Assembly (NCBI GenBank): GCA_017443465.1
Contig: JAFRXO010000001.1
Location: 1-44,058, forward strand
Source: Bacteroidales bacterium
GTDB lineage: Bacteria; Bacteroidota; Bacteroidia; Bacteroidales; UBA932
Direction of reading: 5' to 3'
Length of the DNA: 44,058 nucleotides
Position 1 is the stretch's first letter. Each line of letters begins with the position of its first letter. The notes beneath the pieces are model-generated. The model was given only the letters and a program-made list of their open reading frames with translations. It made no database searches and had not been told where the DNA came from. The translations under genes and the position numbers were made by a program. This document shows positions 28,718-38,487 of this stretch, piece after piece.

Positions 28718-29310
28718 ATGGTCTTTTTCTCGTAATCTTCTATCTTGTCTTTCTGCTGGAGAAGATAATCGATGTCATCCAGCGCATTCATCAGGCAATA
28801 CTTCTTGTAGCCGTTGATTTCGAATCTTTCACTGCGCCCGGTTGAAAGGTTGGTGACAGTCTGGTTTGGGACATCCACCCTCACCCTGGCCTTGGGATCT
28901 GCGGCTATGGTCGAGAAAAGCTCCGCGAGGAAATCCTCCGACACTGTCACCGGGAGAACGAAATTGTTAAGTTCATTATTCTTGTGGATATCCGCGAAGA
29001 AGCTGGATATCACCACTTTGAAGCCATATCCCGCGATTGCCCATGCCGCATGCTCACGGCTGGAACCGCTGCCAAAATTCCTTCCCGCGACAAGGATGTC
29101 TCCCCCATATGCCGGGTCATTCAGCACGAAAGTGGGGATGGGATTCCCCTTCGAATCGTATCTCCAGTCACGGAACAGATTCTCTCCGAAGAAAGACTCG
29201 TCCCTGGTCGTAGCCTTCAGGAACCTGGCGGGGATTATCTGGTCGGTGTCCACATTTTCCAGCGGAAGAGGGACGCACGTGCTTTCGATTATGTTGAATT
29301 TCTGTTTCAT
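28714..29310 (-). CDS. leuD: isopropylmalate isomerase small subunit
   Basis: LeuD is the swivelling small subunit that completes the LeuCD aconitase-type isomerase. The 198-residue protein carries [39 protein letters not shown] and [18 protein letters not shown], all typical of the family. It follows leuC by 11 nt and overlaps the second LeuA-like gene by 4 bp. Confidence 0.96.
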   Translation of the reverse strand: MKQKFNIIESTCVPLPLENVDTDQIIPARFLKATTRDESFFGENLFRDWRYDSKGNPIPTFVLNDPAYGGDILVAGRNFGSGSSREHAAWAIAGYGFKVVISSFFADIHKNNELNNFVLPVTVSEDFLAELFSTIAADPKARVRVDVPNQTVTNLSTGRSERFEINGYKKYCLMNALDDIDYLLQQKDKIEDYEKKTI

Positions 29311-29321
29311 AGTCCTATCTA

Positions 29322-30713
29322 TCAGATGTTCCTGGGATCGGTTATCCTGCCTGTGACGGCAGCTGCGGCAGCCACCAGCGGACTGGCGAGTATCGTCCTT
29401 GATCCGGGTCCCTGCCTTCCCTCGAAATTGCGGTTGCTGGTGGAAACGCTGTATTTCCCGGCGGGGATCTTGTCTTCGTTCATCGCAAGGCAGGCCGAAC
29501 AGCCGGGCTGACGGATTTCAAATCCCGCCGCCTCGAGTTCCTTGTCCAGGCCTTCCTCGCTGATCTGCCTTCTCACTTCCCAGGATCCCGGGACGAGCCA
29601 TGCGGTCACTCCGTCGGCCTTGCGGCGGCCCTTCACCACGGAGGCAAAGGCCCTGAAATCTTCGATGCGGCCATTTGTGCAGGCTCCCAGGAAGACATAG
29701 TCTATCTTTTTGCCAAGGAGGCTCTCTCCCGGTTGGAATCCCATGTAGTCCAGAGACTTGAGGAAGGATTTCCTCCCCTCGGGAGCGATGTCGGCCTCTT
29801 GGGGTATCGTCCCCGAGATTTCCATTCCCATCCCGGGATTGGTTCCATATGTCACCATAGGTCCGATCTGGGCAGCATCGAAGACCAGTTCCCTGTCGAA
29901 AACCGCGTCATCTCCGCTCTTGAGAGTTTTCCAGTAAGCTACCGCCTTGTCCCAGTCCTCTCCTTTGGGAGCGAACTCCCTTCCTTTGAGGTACTCGAAG
30001 GTCTTTTCGTCCGGAGCTATGAATCCGCCCCTGGCGCCCATCTCAATGGACAGGTTGCACAGGGTCAGCCTTCCTTCCATGGACATGTCCCTTACGACGG
30101 AACCGGCATATTCCACGAAATAACCTGTGGCACCGCTGGTAGTGATGCGGCTCATCAAGAAAAGGGCTACATCCTTGGCAGTCACGCATTTCCCGAGCTT
30201 GCCCTCGATGCTTATCCGCATGGACTTGGGCTTCTGCTGGAGGATGCACTGGGATGCCATCACCATCTCCACCTCGCTGGTCCCTATGCCGAAGGCCACG
30301 GCTCCTACAGCCCCGTGGGTCGAAGTGTGGGAGTCTCCGCAGACTATGGTCATCCCGGGAAGGGACAGTCCCCTTTCAGGCCCCACGACGTGGATGATCC
30401 CGTTGCGGGGATCCATCATACCGTAATAGGACAGGCCGAACTCGGCCGCATTGGCGGCAAGGGTGTCAACCTGTTTCTTGGAGACCGGTTCCTCGATGGG
30501 ACGGTCCTGGTTACGGGTCGGGGTGTTGTGGTCAGGCATGCAGAATATCTTCTCCGGCCTGAAACACTTTATCCCACGCTGGCGGAGTCCCTCGAATGCC
30601 TGCGGACTGGTCACCTCATGGCAGTAGAGGCGGTCTATGTAAAGCTGCTGGGGACCGTCTTCAATGTTGTTGACTACGTGCGAGTCCCAGATTTTGTCAA
30701 ATAGAGTGTTCAA
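29322..30713 (-). CDS. leuC: isopropylmalate isomerase large subunit
   Basis: LeuC is the [4Fe-4S] subunit of isopropylmalate isomerase. The 463-residue protein has [35 protein letters not shown], and cluster cysteines in [14 protein letters not shown] and [14 protein letters not shown] (CxxC), plus the substrate loop [12 protein letters not shown]. Its ATG overlaps the leuA stop by 4 bp. The partner leuD follows immediately, as usual. Confidence 0.97.
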   Translation of the reverse strand: MNTLFDKIWDSHVVNNIEDGPQQLYIDRLYCHEVTSPQAFEGLRQRGIKCFRPEKIFCMPDHNTPTRNQDRPIEEPVSKKQVDTLAANAAEFGLSYYGMMDPRNGIIHVVGPERGLSLPGMTIVCGDSHTSTHGAVGAVAFGIGTSEVEMVMASQCILQQKPKSMRISIEGKLGKCVTAKDVALFLMSRITTSGATGYFVEYAGSVVRDMSMEGRLTLCNLSIEMGARGGFIAPDEKTFEYLKGREFAPKGEDWDKAVAYWKTLKSGDDAVFDRELVFDAAQIGPMVTYGTNPGMGMEISGTIPQEADIAPEGRKSFLKSLDYMGFQPGESLLGKKIDYVFLGACTNGRIEDFRAFASVVKGRRKADGVTAWLVPGSWEVRRQISEEGLDKELEAAGFEIRQPGCSACLAMNEDKIPAGKYSVSTSNRNFEGRQGPGSRTILASPLVAAAAAVTGRITDPRNI

Positions 30714-32209
30714 TCTACGAATTTGTTAATGCAATCCACATATGCCTCTATCGAGGCGGTCACAATGTCGGTGCTGGCTGCGAAGCCATAATAGATATGT
30801 CCGTCGTTCTCTACCTGCATATGCACCTTGCAGCAGTCATCGGCGCCCTTCGATACACCCTGGATGGTGAATTCGTTGATGGTGATGTGCCGTTTGATGA
30901 TCTGCCTGAGTGCGTTGATCGAGGCGTCAACCGGGCCGTTGCCCGTAGCGGCCGCCTCGAATTTCTCCCCTGCTATGTCCAGGCCGATGGATGCGACGGG
31001 TTTCATTCCTATGCCGCTGGTGGCCTGGAGCCAGTCAACCTTTACGTGATGGTTCTTGGACCTCTCCCCTCCTGCGAGCATAAGTATGTCATCGTCATGT
31101 ATTTCCTTCTTCTTGTCAGCAAGACGGAGGAAGTCCTGGTAAACCAGGTCGAGCTTCTCCTCATCCAGATGGACTCCGAGGCTCTCCAGGCGGTATTTCA
31201 GGGCGGCGTGACCGCTTCTCGCAGTGAGGACTATCGAGTTGTTGTCCAGGCCGATGTCACGGGGATCGATGATCTCATATGTAGTGACATTCTTCAGGAC
31301 GCCGTCCTGGTGTATGCCGGACGAATGCGCGAAAGCGTTCCTTCCGACAATGGCCTTGTTGGGCTGAACCGGCATATTCATCAGTCCCGAGACCATACGG
31401 CTCAGCGGATAGATCCTCTTGGAGTTGATGTTCGTGTCCAGTTTCAGTTCCTTGTGGGACTTGAGGATCATCACGATTTCTTCAAGGGAGGTGTTGCCAG
31501 CCCTTTCGCCGATCCCGTTGATGGTGACTTCGCACTGCCGGGCCCCGTTCATCAGTCCGGCCATCGTGTTGGCCGTCGCCATGCCGAGGTCATTGTGGCA
31601 GTGGGTGGAGATAATGGCATTCTCTATCCCGGCCACATGGTCGCAGAGGTACTTGATCTTGGCCCCGTATTCCTCCGGCAAGCAATAGCCGGTGGTGTCA
31701 GGGATGTTGACCACGGTGGCTCCCGCCTTGATGACGGCCTCCACCACCCTGGCCAGGAACTCATTGTCCGTACGGCCTGCGTCCTCAGCGTAGAACTCTA
31801 CGTCCTCTACATACTTCTTCGCATGCTTCACAGCCCTGACGGCCCTTTCGAGAATCTCCTCACGGGTGGAGTTGAATTTGTATTTTATATGGAGGTCAGA
31901 AGTGCCTATACCCGTGTGGATCCTCCCCCTCTTGGCATATTTGAGGGCCTCGGCGGCAACATCGATGTCTTTCTCGACTGCCCGGCTGAGGGCGCATATG
32001 GTCGGCCATGTAACAGCCTTGGAGATTTCAACCACTGAGTTGAAATCCCCCGGGCTGGAGATCGGGAATCCTGCTTCTATGACATCTACTCCCAGAGACT
32101 CCAGGGCCTTGGCCACCTGGATCTTCTCAACAGTGTTGAGCTGGCATCCAGGGACCTGTTCCCCGTCCCGGAGAGTGGTGTCGAATATGTAAACCCTGCC
32201 GTCCATCAT
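30710..32209 (-). CDS. leuA: 2-isopropylmalate synthase
   Basis: LeuA condenses acetyl-CoA with 2-oxoisovalerate, the committed leucine step, normally feedback-inhibited by leucine. The 499-residue protein has [28 protein letters not shown], metal ligands in [14 protein letters not shown] and the [13 protein letters not shown] signature. The C-terminal LeuA dimer domain covers about residues 390-499 ([13 protein letters not shown]). The start is ATGATG immediately at the ilvC stop (1-nt overlap, TGATG); the second ATG would remove one residue. Confidence 0.96.
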   Translation of the reverse strand: MMDGRVYIFDTTLRDGEQVPGCQLNTVEKIQVAKALESLGVDVIEAGFPISSPGDFNSVVEISKAVTWPTICALSRAVEKDIDVAAEALKYAKRGRIHTGIGTSDLHIKYKFNSTREEILERAVRAVKHAKKYVEDVEFYAEDAGRTDNEFLARVVEAVIKAGATVVNIPDTTGYCLPEEYGAKIKYLCDHVAGIENAIISTHCHNDLGMATANTMAGLMNGARQCEVTINGIGERAGNTSLEEIVMILKSHKELKLDTNINSKRIYPLSRMVSGLMNMPVQPNKAIVGRNAFAHSSGIHQDGVLKNVTTYEIIDPRDIGLDNNSIVLTARSGHAALKYRLESLGVHLDEEKLDLVYQDFLRLADKKKEIHDDDILMLAGGERSKNHHVKVDWLQATSGIGMKPVASIGLDIAGEKFEAAATGNGPVDASINALRQIIKRHITINEFTIQGVSKGADDCCKVHMQVENDGHIYYGFAASTDIVTASIEAYVDCINKFVD

Positions 32210-33252
32210 CAGTCATTCTCGGGACGCAGACGCCTTACATCTGCTCCGGTACGCCAGAGCTCGCTTTCGCGCAGGGCCTTGAGCTCTTTCTCGAGGCCTT
32301 CACGGTAACCTGGCTTGGAGTTGGCGTCGATGGAAATCTGGGCCTCCTTGCCGCTGGCTACGCTCTCATAGAGCTTCTCGAAGACAGGCTTGGTTGCATC
32401 GTGGAACGGTCCCATCCAGTCCAGGGCACCGCGCTGGGCGGTGGTAGAGCAGTTGGCGTACATCCAGTCCATGCCGTTTTCAGCGAACAGGGGCATCAGG
32501 GACTGGGTCAGTTCCTCAACGGTCTCGTTGAACGCCTCCGAGGGGGAATGGCCGTGCTCGCGCAGGGTCTCGAACTGCGCGAGGAGGATGCCCTGGATGG
32601 CACCCATGAGGGTTCCGCGCTCTCCGGTAAGGTCGGAATAGACCTCATGCTTGAAATCGGTCTCGAAGAGGTAACCGGACCCGACTCCGATTCCGAGGGC
32701 GAGGGTACGCTCAAGGGCCCTGCCCGTAGCATCCTGGTAAACCGCATATGAGGAATTCACTCCCCTGCCCTGCAGGAAGAGCCTCCTGAGGGATGTACCT
32801 GAACCTTTGGGAGCGACCATGATGACATCAACGTCCTTCGGGGGCACGATGCCGGTGCGGTCATTATAGGTAATTCCGAAGCCGTGGGAGAAATAGAGGG
32901 CCTTCCCGGGGGTAAGGTGTTTCTTTACGGTAGGCCACACTGCTATCTGGGCGGCATCGGAGACCAGATACTCGATCACTGTTCCCCTCTGGCAGGCCTC
33001 TTCGATCTCGAAAAGGGTCTCGCCGGGAACCCAGCCGTCAGCAACGGCTTTGTCATAGGTCTTTCCCTTGCGCTGTCCGACGATCACGTTGAATCCGTTG
33101 TCACGGAGGTTGAGGGACTGTCCCGGTCCCTGGACACCGTAGCCGATGATGGCGATGGTTTCGTCTTTAAGGACCTCACGTGCATGTTCGAGGGTGAATT
33201 CTTCACGGGTGACGACATTCTCTTCTACGCCGCCAAATTTGATTTTTGCCAT
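32209..33252 (-). CDS. ilvC: ketol-acid reductoisomerase
   Basis: IlvC isomerises and reduces acetolactate or acetohydroxybutyrate. The 347-residue protein is a class I (short) enzyme: Rossmann motif [15 protein letters not shown], cofactor-specificity loop [25 protein letters not shown], and the knotted C-terminal half with [12 protein letters not shown] (metal-binding Asp and Glu) and [12 protein letters not shown]. The loop after beta-2 contains Arg and Lys, which favours NADPH. It lies 12 nt after ilvN. Confidence 0.96.
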   Translation of the reverse strand: MAKIKFGGVEENVVTREEFTLEHAREVLKDETIAIIGYGVQGPGQSLNLRDNGFNVIVGQRKGKTYDKAVADGWVPGETLFEIEEACQRGTVIEYLVSDAAQIAVWPTVKKHLTPGKALYFSHGFGITYNDRTGIVPPKDVDVIMVAPKGSGTSLRRLFLQGRGVNSSYAVYQDATGRALERTLALGIGVGSGYLFETDFKHEVYSDLTGERGTLMGAIQGILLAQFETLREHGHSPSEAFNETVEELTQSLMPLFAENGMDWMYANCSTTAQRGALDWMGPFHDATKPVFEKLYESVASGKEAQISIDANSKPGYREGLEKELKALRESELWRTGADVRRLRPEND

Positions 33253-33264
33253 AGCTTATATAGT

Positions 33265-33813
33265 TTATTGTTTGTTCAGTCTTTCTTTTTCACGTTTCTG
33301 CAGGAATTTGAAGACAGGCTCCTGCTGTGCCCTGGTGATGGCAATCCGTCCGGAGCGTACGAACTGGAGGATTCCGAACTGCTGGAGTTCCTCGTAGAGG
33401 GCGCTCGTCAGGTCAGAGTGTCCCGACTTCTGGATCACCGTGAAGGTACGGTTCATCTCCACGATGCGGGCATTGTACTTGGCAAGGAGTCCCTCAAGGT
33501 CTTCACAGTCAAGAAGCCTGGGAGTCGGGAGCTTGTATAGGGCCATCTCCCTGTAGACGATCTTGTCATCAGTGTAGAAAAACGCCTTGATGACATCCAC
33601 CCTTTTCTCTATCTGGCGCACGGCATCACGGATCTTCCGTTCCGTGGCGTCGGTAGTTATGGTGATCGTGTGGATGCCCTCCATGGAAGAGGCGCCTGCG
33701 GAAAGGCTCCATATGCTCAGGTTCCTGCGTGTGAAAACATTGGAGATCTGAGCGAGAAGACCTATCTGATTCTCAGTGTAAATCAGTACAGTATAATTCT
33801 TTACTTCTTCCAT
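33265..33813 (-). CDS. ilvN: acetolactate synthase regulatory subunit
   Basis: This 182-residue small subunit of acetohydroxyacid synthase binds valine and raises activity of the catalytic subunit. It starts with an ACT domain (YTVLIYTENQIGLLAQISNVFTRR would be the first strand-helix; residues about 7-80) followed by a C-terminal domain (LYKLPTPRLLDCEDLEGLL). Symbols ilvN and ilvH are used interchangeably for such proteins. It begins 4 nt after ilvB, matching the need for both subunits. Confidence 0.94.
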   Translation of the reverse strand: MEEVKNYTVLIYTENQIGLLAQISNVFTRRNLSIWSLSAGASSMEGIHTITITTDATERKIRDAVRQIEKRVDVIKAFFYTDDKIVYREMALYKLPTPRLLDCEDLEGLLAKYNARIVEMNRTFTVIQKSGHSDLTSALYEELQQFGILQFVRSGRIAITRAQQEPVFKFLQKREKERLNKQ

Positions 33814-33817
33814 ACCT

Positions 33818-35530
33818 CTACTTTTTGAACCATTCGTGAGAGTTGAGCATTATCTGGTCTATGCCCTTTCCGGGAGGGATCATGGGCATCACGTTACCAT
33901 TCTCCAGCACATGGACGTCCAGGATGCATGGGGAGGAATCGCCGAGCATGACCTTCACCGCACCTTCGAGTTCGTCCCGCGACTCCACGCATATGTATTT
34001 GATTCCATATGCCTTCGCGATCAGGCTGTAGTCGGGATTCAGCATCCTGGTCTGGGAGTACCTTTCCCCGAAGAACATTTCCTGCCACTGACGGACGTTG
34101 CCGAGCCAGTTGTTGTTGAGTATTACCACCTTGACTCCGATCCCGTCCTGCATGATGGTACCGAATTCCTGGATAGTCATCTGGATCCCTCCGTCACCGA
34201 CAAACAGGCATACAGGCCTATCGGGTGAAGCCACCTTGGCGCCTATCGCGGCCGGCAGGCCGAAGCCCATGGTCCCGAGGCCGCCGGACGAGATGAAGCT
34301 GCGGGATTCCTTGAAACGGGAATAGCGTGCTGCTGAAAGCTGGTTCTGTCCGACGTCGGTCACCACTATGGCCTCCTTTCCGGAAACGGTGGCTACCATG
34401 TCCACCACCTCTCCCATCCTGACAGGACCTTCCGCCGGACGGAGTTCGGGACCTATGACCTTTTCTTCTTCGATGTCACGGCATTCCTTGAAGCTCTTGA
34501 CCCATTCTGCATGGCTTCCGCGCTGCATCTTCTCGGTAAGGGAGGAGAGCACTTTGGCAGCATCCCCGCATATGGCAACGTCCGGAGTTACTATCTTGCC
34601 CAGCTCGGCGTGGTCGATGTCTATATGTATGACCTTCGCCTGGGGGGCATATTTGGATATGACTCCGGTCACGCGGTCATCGAAACGCATTCCGACCGCA
34701 ATGAGCAGGTCGCATTCGTTGGTCTTTACATTGGGAGCGATGTTGCCGTGCATGCCGATCATCCCCTGGTAGAGGGGGAAATCGTCCGGGAGGGCGCTGA
34801 GTCCGAGCATCGTGGATCCGGCAGGGATGTCTCCCTTTGTGAGGAAGGCCTTGAGCTCTTTCTCGGCATGGCTGATCAGGATTCCCTGACCGAAGACCAC
34901 GAAAGGCTTCTTGGCGCTGTCCAGGAGTTCCACTGCCTCCCTGACTGCCTTGGGGGAAGGCTTGGGATCAGGGATGTAGCTCCTGATGAAGTTGCACTTC
35001 TTGTAACTGAAGTCAACCTTGCCCACCTGCGCATCCTTGGTGAAGTCCAGGACAACCGGCCCGGGACGCCCGGTCCTTGAGATGTAGAAAGCCCTGGACA
35101 CAGCCCACGCAATGTCTTCGGGTCTCTTTATCTGATAGTTCCACTTGGTGATGAGCCCGGTAAGGCCTGTCACGTCTGCCTCCTGGAAGGCGTCAGTTCC
35201 CAGGGCGGATGTCGGGACCTGGCCGGTGATGACCACGACCGGCGTGGAGTCGGTCATGGCATCGGCCACCCCGGTGATGACGTTGGTGGCACCAGGTCCC
35301 GAAGTCACAATGACAACGCCCGGGGTTCCTTTCACCCTGGCATATCCCTGGGCTGCATGGATCGCGCCCTGCTCATGCCTCACCAGGATGTGCCTGATGC
35401 GGTCCTGGAATTTGATGAGGCTGTCATAGACAGGCATTATCTGCCCGCCAGGATAGCCAAAGACAGTGTCTGCACCTTCTTCCAGCAATGAGAGCCAAAG
35501 CGCCTCTGATCCGGTAATAGTTTTATCCAT
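33818..35530 (-). CDS. ilvB: acetolactate synthase catalytic subunit
   Basis: IlvB is the ThDP-dependent large subunit that makes acetolactate and acetohydroxybutyrate. The 570-residue protein shows the family order: N-terminal Pyr domain with GYPGGQIMPVYDSL and catalytic Glu in VRHEQGAIHAAQGYAR, the central FAD-binding domain (MLGLSALP, GMHGNIAPN), and the ThDP/Mg2+ domain with FVGDGGIQMTIQEFGT and NNNWLGNVRQWQ. The start ATG is in a CATATG word. It is 15 nt after ilvD. Confidence 0.97.
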   Translation of the reverse strand: MDKTITGSEALWLSLLEEGADTVFGYPGGQIMPVYDSLIKFQDRIRHILVRHEQGAIHAAQGYARVKGTPGVVIVTSGPGATNVITGVADAMTDSTPVVVITGQVPTSALGTDAFQEADVTGLTGLITKWNYQIKRPEDIAWAVSRAFYISRTGRPGPVVLDFTKDAQVGKVDFSYKKCNFIRSYIPDPKPSPKAVREAVELLDSAKKPFVVFGQGILISHAEKELKAFLTKGDIPAGSTMLGLSALPDDFPLYQGMIGMHGNIAPNVKTNECDLLIAVGMRFDDRVTGVISKYAPQAKVIHIDIDHAELGKIVTPDVAICGDAAKVLSSLTEKMQRGSHAEWVKSFKECRDIEEEKVIGPELRPAEGPVRMGEVVDMVATVSGKEAIVVTDVGQNQLSAARYSRFKESRSFISSGGLGTMGFGLPAAIGAKVASPDRPVCLFVGDGGIQMTIQEFGTIMQDGIGVKVVILNNNWLGNVRQWQEMFFGERYSQTRMLNPDYSLIAKAYGIKYICVESRDELEGAVKVMLGDSSPCILDVHVLENGNVMPMIPPGKGIDQIMLNSHEWFKK

Positions 35531-35545
35531 ATGTCAAGTCTGTTG

Positions 35546-37378
35546 TTATTCTATGATCCTGACTGCACCCTTGTCCGCCGAGCTGACCATGGAGGCATAT
35601 GCCTTGAGGCTCTTTGAGACCTTCCTGTCGCGGTGCGGCGGTGTAAAAGCGGCCGGCCCCCTTTCCATCTCTTTCTTCCTCCTGGCCTGGAGAGTACCGG
35701 CGTCCAGACGCACGTTTATCGAGCGCTTCGGGATGTCGATGTCAATGATGTCCCCGTCTTCGACGAGTCCTATCTCTCCTCCGGCAGCGGCTTCAGGTGA
35801 AATGTGACCTATGCTCAGGCCCGAGGTGCCTCCGCTGAACCTGCCGTCGGTTATCAGGGCGCAGGCTTTCCCCAGGTGCATGGATTTGATGTAGGATGTC
35901 GGGTAAAGCATTTCCTGCATTCCCGGACCTCCCTTGGGGCCTTCGTAGTTGATGACCACCACATCTCCTGCCTCTACCTTCCCGCCCAGGATGCCGTCGC
36001 ATGCACTTTCCTGGGAGTCGAAGACTTTGGCTTTTCCGGAGAACTTCAGGATGGACTCGTCCACGCCGGCAGTCTTGATCACGCAGCCGTCACGGGCGAT
36101 GTTCCCCTTCAGGACCGCGAGCCCGCCGTCTTTGGAATATGCGTGTTGCAGGTCCCTGATGCAGCCTTCGCTGCGGTCGGTGTCGAATGTGTCGTAGTAA
36201 TTCTCCTGCGATCCCATCCGGACGCTGAACCTGTTCGCAGGGGCGCTCTTGTAGATCCTGGCTGCCTCGGAAGTGAGGTTCGGGGAGTCTATGCTGTAAG
36301 CGTCTATCGCTTCGCCGAGTGTGAGGCCGTCGACCCTCTTCACCGAGGTGTCCACAAGTCCTCCCTTCGCAAGGGAATCCATGATTGCCATCACTCCGCC
36401 AGCCCGGTTCACGTCCTGTATGTGATACTTCTGGGTGTTGGGAGCCACCTTGCACACGCACGGGACTTTCCTTGAAAGGGAGTCGATGTCATCGAGGGTG
36501 AAATCCGCCCCGGCTTCGTTTGCCACCGCGAGCAGGTGGAGGACAGTGTTGGTGGATCCTCCCATCGCAATGTCCAGGGACATGGCATTGAGGAAGGCTT
36601 CCCTTGAAGCTATGTTTCTCGGCAGGACGCTTTCGTCTCCGTCGCGGTAGTACTTCCACGCATTTTCAACTATCAGCCTGGCCGCTTTCCTGAAAAGCTC
36701 CGTGCGGTTTACATGTGTCGCCAGCACGGAGCCGTTTCCGGGGAGTGAAAGCCCGATAGCTTCAGTAAGGCAGTTCATCGAGTTCGCGGTGAACATCCCG
36801 GAACAGCATCCGCATCCCGGACAAGCGCAGTTCTCTATTTCTTCCACTTCGGCATCTCCCAGGCTAGGGTCGGCGGACTTGACCATGGCGTCAATCAGGT
36901 CGAGCCTCTCAGTTCCCCTTACACCGGCCTCCATCGGCCCGCCGGACACAAAGACAGCCGGGATGTTCAGCCGCATCGCAGCCATGAGCATCCCGGGAGT
37001 GATCTTGTCGCAGTTGCTGATGCACACCATGGCGTCAGCCTTGTGTGCATTGACCATATATTCCACGCTGTCGGCTATGACTTCCCTGGAAGGAAGCGAG
37101 TAAAGCATCCCGTCGTGTCCCATCGCGATTCCGTCATCGACGGCAATCGTATTGAATTCGGCGGCATAGCATCCGCATTTCTCGATTTCCTGCCTGACGA
37201 TCTGGCCTATCTCATGAAGGTGGGTGTGCCCGGGGACGAACTGGGTAAACGAGTTTACCACCGCGATAACCGGTTTCCCGAACTGCTCTTTCTTCATACC
37301 GGTAGCCACCCATAGCGCCCTTGCCCCAGCCATCCTGCGGCCGTCGAGTGTAACCGAACTCCTTAAAAGATGCTTCAT
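35546..37378 (-). CDS. ilvD: dihydroxy-acid dehydratase
   Basis: IlvD dehydrates dihydroxy acids to the 2-oxo acids that precede valine and isoleucine; it is an iron-sulfur enzyme. The 610-residue protein has [13 protein letters not shown] with a cluster Cys, [18 protein letters not shown] with further cysteines, [12 protein letters not shown], and the C-terminal [15 protein letters not shown] and [15 protein letters not shown]. It is the first gene of the ten-gene branched-chain operon and directly follows the attenuator-like leader at 37397-37585, so its transcription is probably the regulated entry point of the whole unit. Confidence 0.97.
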   Translation of the reverse strand: MKHLLRSSVTLDGRRMAGARALWVATGMKKEQFGKPVIAVVNSFTQFVPGHTHLHEIGQIVRQEIEKCGCYAAEFNTIAVDDGIAMGHDGMLYSLPSREVIADSVEYMVNAHKADAMVCISNCDKITPGMLMAAMRLNIPAVFVSGGPMEAGVRGTERLDLIDAMVKSADPSLGDAEVEEIENCACPGCGCCSGMFTANSMNCLTEAIGLSLPGNGSVLATHVNRTELFRKAARLIVENAWKYYRDGDESVLPRNIASREAFLNAMSLDIAMGGSTNTVLHLLAVANEAGADFTLDDIDSLSRKVPCVCKVAPNTQKYHIQDVNRAGGVMAIMDSLAKGGLVDTSVKRVDGLTLGEAIDAYSIDSPNLTSEAARIYKSAPANRFSVRMGSQENYYDTFDTDRSEGCIRDLQHAYSKDGGLAVLKGNIARDGCVIKTAGVDESILKFSGKAKVFDSQESACDGILGGKVEAGDVVVINYEGPKGGPGMQEMLYPTSYIKSMHLGKACALITDGRFSGGTSGLSIGHISPEAAAGGEIGLVEDGDIIDIDIPKRSINVRLDAGTLQARRKKEMERGPAAFTPPHRDRKVSKSLKAYASMVSSADKGAVRIIE

Positions 37379-37398
37379 AGCTCTGCCTTTTTGTTTAA

Positions 37399-37431
37399 AA
37401 GCCCTCCCCAGTGTCTTACTGAGAAGGGCTT
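37399..37431 (-). terminator. attenuator terminator hairpin of the ilvD leader
   Basis: On the minus strand AAGCCCTTCTCAGT (37418-37431) pairs with ACTGGGGAGGGCTT (37399-37412) over 14 bp, including two U-G pairs, around a 5-nt loop. The RNA continues with two more U after the stem (UUUU in total), so it is a modest intrinsic terminator. It ends about 20 nt before the ilvD start. Confidence 0.8.
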
Positions 37432-37471
37432 CAAGATCAACTTTGAACTTTTCTATCTACGCCTTCTCAGT
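37418..37471 (-). promoter_or_regulatory. antiterminator stem of the ilvD leader
   Basis: On the minus strand ACTGAGAAGG (37462-37471), which overlaps the last codons and stop of the leader peptide, is perfectly complementary over 10 bp to CCTTCTCAGT (37418-37427). The latter is also most of the 5' arm of the terminator, so the two structures exclude each other. A ribosome reaching the leader stop codon would cover the first arm and allow the terminator to form. Confidence 0.8.
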
Positions 37472-37529
37472 CCATGTTCGCAAGGACAAGGACTACAAGG
37501 TCTACAAGGATAATAGAAGAAACGTTCAT
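37467..37529 (-). CDS. ilvL: ilv leader peptide
   Basis: A 20-codon frame, ATG at 37529 to TGA at 37467-37469, preceded by a weak GGA ribosome-binding sequence. Codons 6-16 read IILVDLVVLVL: ten of eleven are isoleucine, leucine or valine. That is the composition expected of a control peptide sensing all three branched-chain aminoacyl-tRNAs, as in the enterobacterial ilvGMEDA leader. The stop codon lies inside the antiterminator arm. The peptide itself probably has no function after synthesis. The symbol is used by analogy with the enterobacterial leader; homology is not implied. Confidence 0.8.
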   Translation of the reverse strand: MNVSSIILVDLVVLVLANMD

Positions 37530-37555
37530 TTCCACTTACAAGTTATAAGCTACCA

Positions 37556-37585
37556 CAAATATAATCAGCAAAAATTAAAAAGCAA
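37556..37585 (-). promoter_or_regulatory. promoter of the ilv/leu operon
   Basis: On the minus strand TTG (37583-37585), a 19-nt spacer and TATATTTG (37556-37563) give the Bacteroidota -33/-7 arrangement (TTTG or TTG, 19 bp, TAnnTTTG). Transcription would start near 37550, about 20 nt before the leader peptide. Confidence 0.75.
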
Positions 37586-37602
37586 GGAAAATATTAAATA
37601 AT

Positions 37603-38370
37603 TTAATATGTATCAGAATCTTCCAGCACCGGAAACTTCTTCCTGAATGCCTCAAGTAAAACGATATCGGCTTCTGCAACGACAGTATCGACCTCGTTTT
37701 CCTTACATTCTGAAAGTATTTTACCATATGGATCTATCAAAACGGAATGTCCGCAATATACGTTGAAGGGATCATTCCCGACCCTGTTTACAGCCGCGAC
37801 ATAGCACTGGTTCTCTATGGCCCTCGCTTTCAGGAGTGCGTCCCACGCCCCGATCCTGGCCTGGGGCCAGCTGGCCACGTACAGGACCATGTCATATCTT
37901 TCCCCTCCCTTGCGGTTCCGGCTGAAGACCGGGAACCTGAGGTCATAGCAGACCTGTAGCAGGATACGCATCCCGCAATGTTCGACGGTTACCCGCTTTT
38001 CCCCGGCCTTGAAGTGAAGGTGCTCACCTCCATATGTAAACAGATGGCGTTTGTCGTAATATGCGATGGTCCCGTCAGGTTTCACGAAGTAGAAACGGTT
38101 GCGGTATGCGCCGCCCTTTCCTTCGCGCACCGCGATGCTTCCGGCGATTGCACACCTAAGTTCGGCGGAAAGACCCTTCATCATGGCGAGGCTCTCGCCG
38201 TCGTCGCTCTCGGCTACTCCTTCCGGCTCAGTTACAAAACCCGTGGAAAACATCTCCGGCAGGACTACGAGGTCTGCACCGGATGCCTTGCGAATAAGGG
38301 CTTCCGCCTTTTCCCTGTTCTCTGATGGATTCTCCCACACCGGATCCATCTGGATCAATGACACTTTCAT
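37603..38370 (-). CDS. omega-amidase of the nitrilase family (YafV type)
   Basis: A 255-residue cytosolic nitrilase-superfamily amidohydrolase. The start is set at 38370, giving MKVSLIQMDPVWENP, the usual beginning; an upstream ATG would add 25 residues unlike the family. The catalytic triad is visible: Glu39 (LPEMFSTGF), Lys107 (YDKRHLF) and Cys141 (QVCYDLRFPVF). The sequence around these residues fits the YafV/omega-amidase branch, which hydrolyses alpha-ketoglutaramate and the keto acid of methionine salvage; the exact substrate is inferred. It is transcribed toward the ilv operon but separated from it by the 224-nt leader region. Confidence 0.9.
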   Translation of the reverse strand: MKVSLIQMDPVWENPSENREKAEALIRKASGADLVVLPEMFSTGFVTEPEGVAESDDGESLAMMKGLSAELRCAIAGSIAVREGKGGAYRNRFYFVKPDGTIAYYDKRHLFTYGGEHLHFKAGEKRVTVEHCGMRILLQVCYDLRFPVFSRNRKGGERYDMVLYVASWPQARIGAWDALLKARAIENQCYVAAVNRVGNDPFNVYCGHSVLIDPYGKILSECKENEVDTVVAEADIVLLEAFRKKFPVLEDSDTY

Positions 38371-38388
38371 AGGCTGAATGTTGATAAA

Positions 38389-38396
38389 CAAAGTTA
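38389..38396 (-). promoter_or_regulatory. candidate -7 box of the omega-amidase gene
   Basis: On the minus strand TAACTTTG matches TAnnTTTG and ends 18 nt before the chosen start codon. No well-spaced -33 TTTG is found. It lies back to back with the purU promoter. Confidence 0.4.
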
Positions 38397-38423
38397 ATAA
38401 AAGTTTGCCAACATGCACCCTGA

Positions 38424-38454
38424 TTTGAAAAATACGATGAAACAATTAGATTTG
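38424..38454 (+). promoter_or_regulatory. promoter of purU
   Basis: TTTG (38424-38427), exactly 19 nt, then TAGATTTG (38447-38454): a full match to the Bacteroidota consensus. The start codon of purU is 33 nt downstream. Confidence 0.75.
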
Positions 38455-38487
38455 CAGTTTATTAAAGTAACCGTCACCTAAAACGAG

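Noticed and set aside
30797-32038. 413-codon open frame on the plus strand opposite leuA
   Set aside because: It mirrors the codon pattern of leuA, has no start context or family motifs, and leuA is complete and conserved on the other strand. Long antisense frames are common opposite GC-rich genes.
37379-37602. T-box or other riboswitch before ilvD
   Set aside because: No T-box sequence or specifier stem is visible; a translated leader with competing hairpins explains the region.
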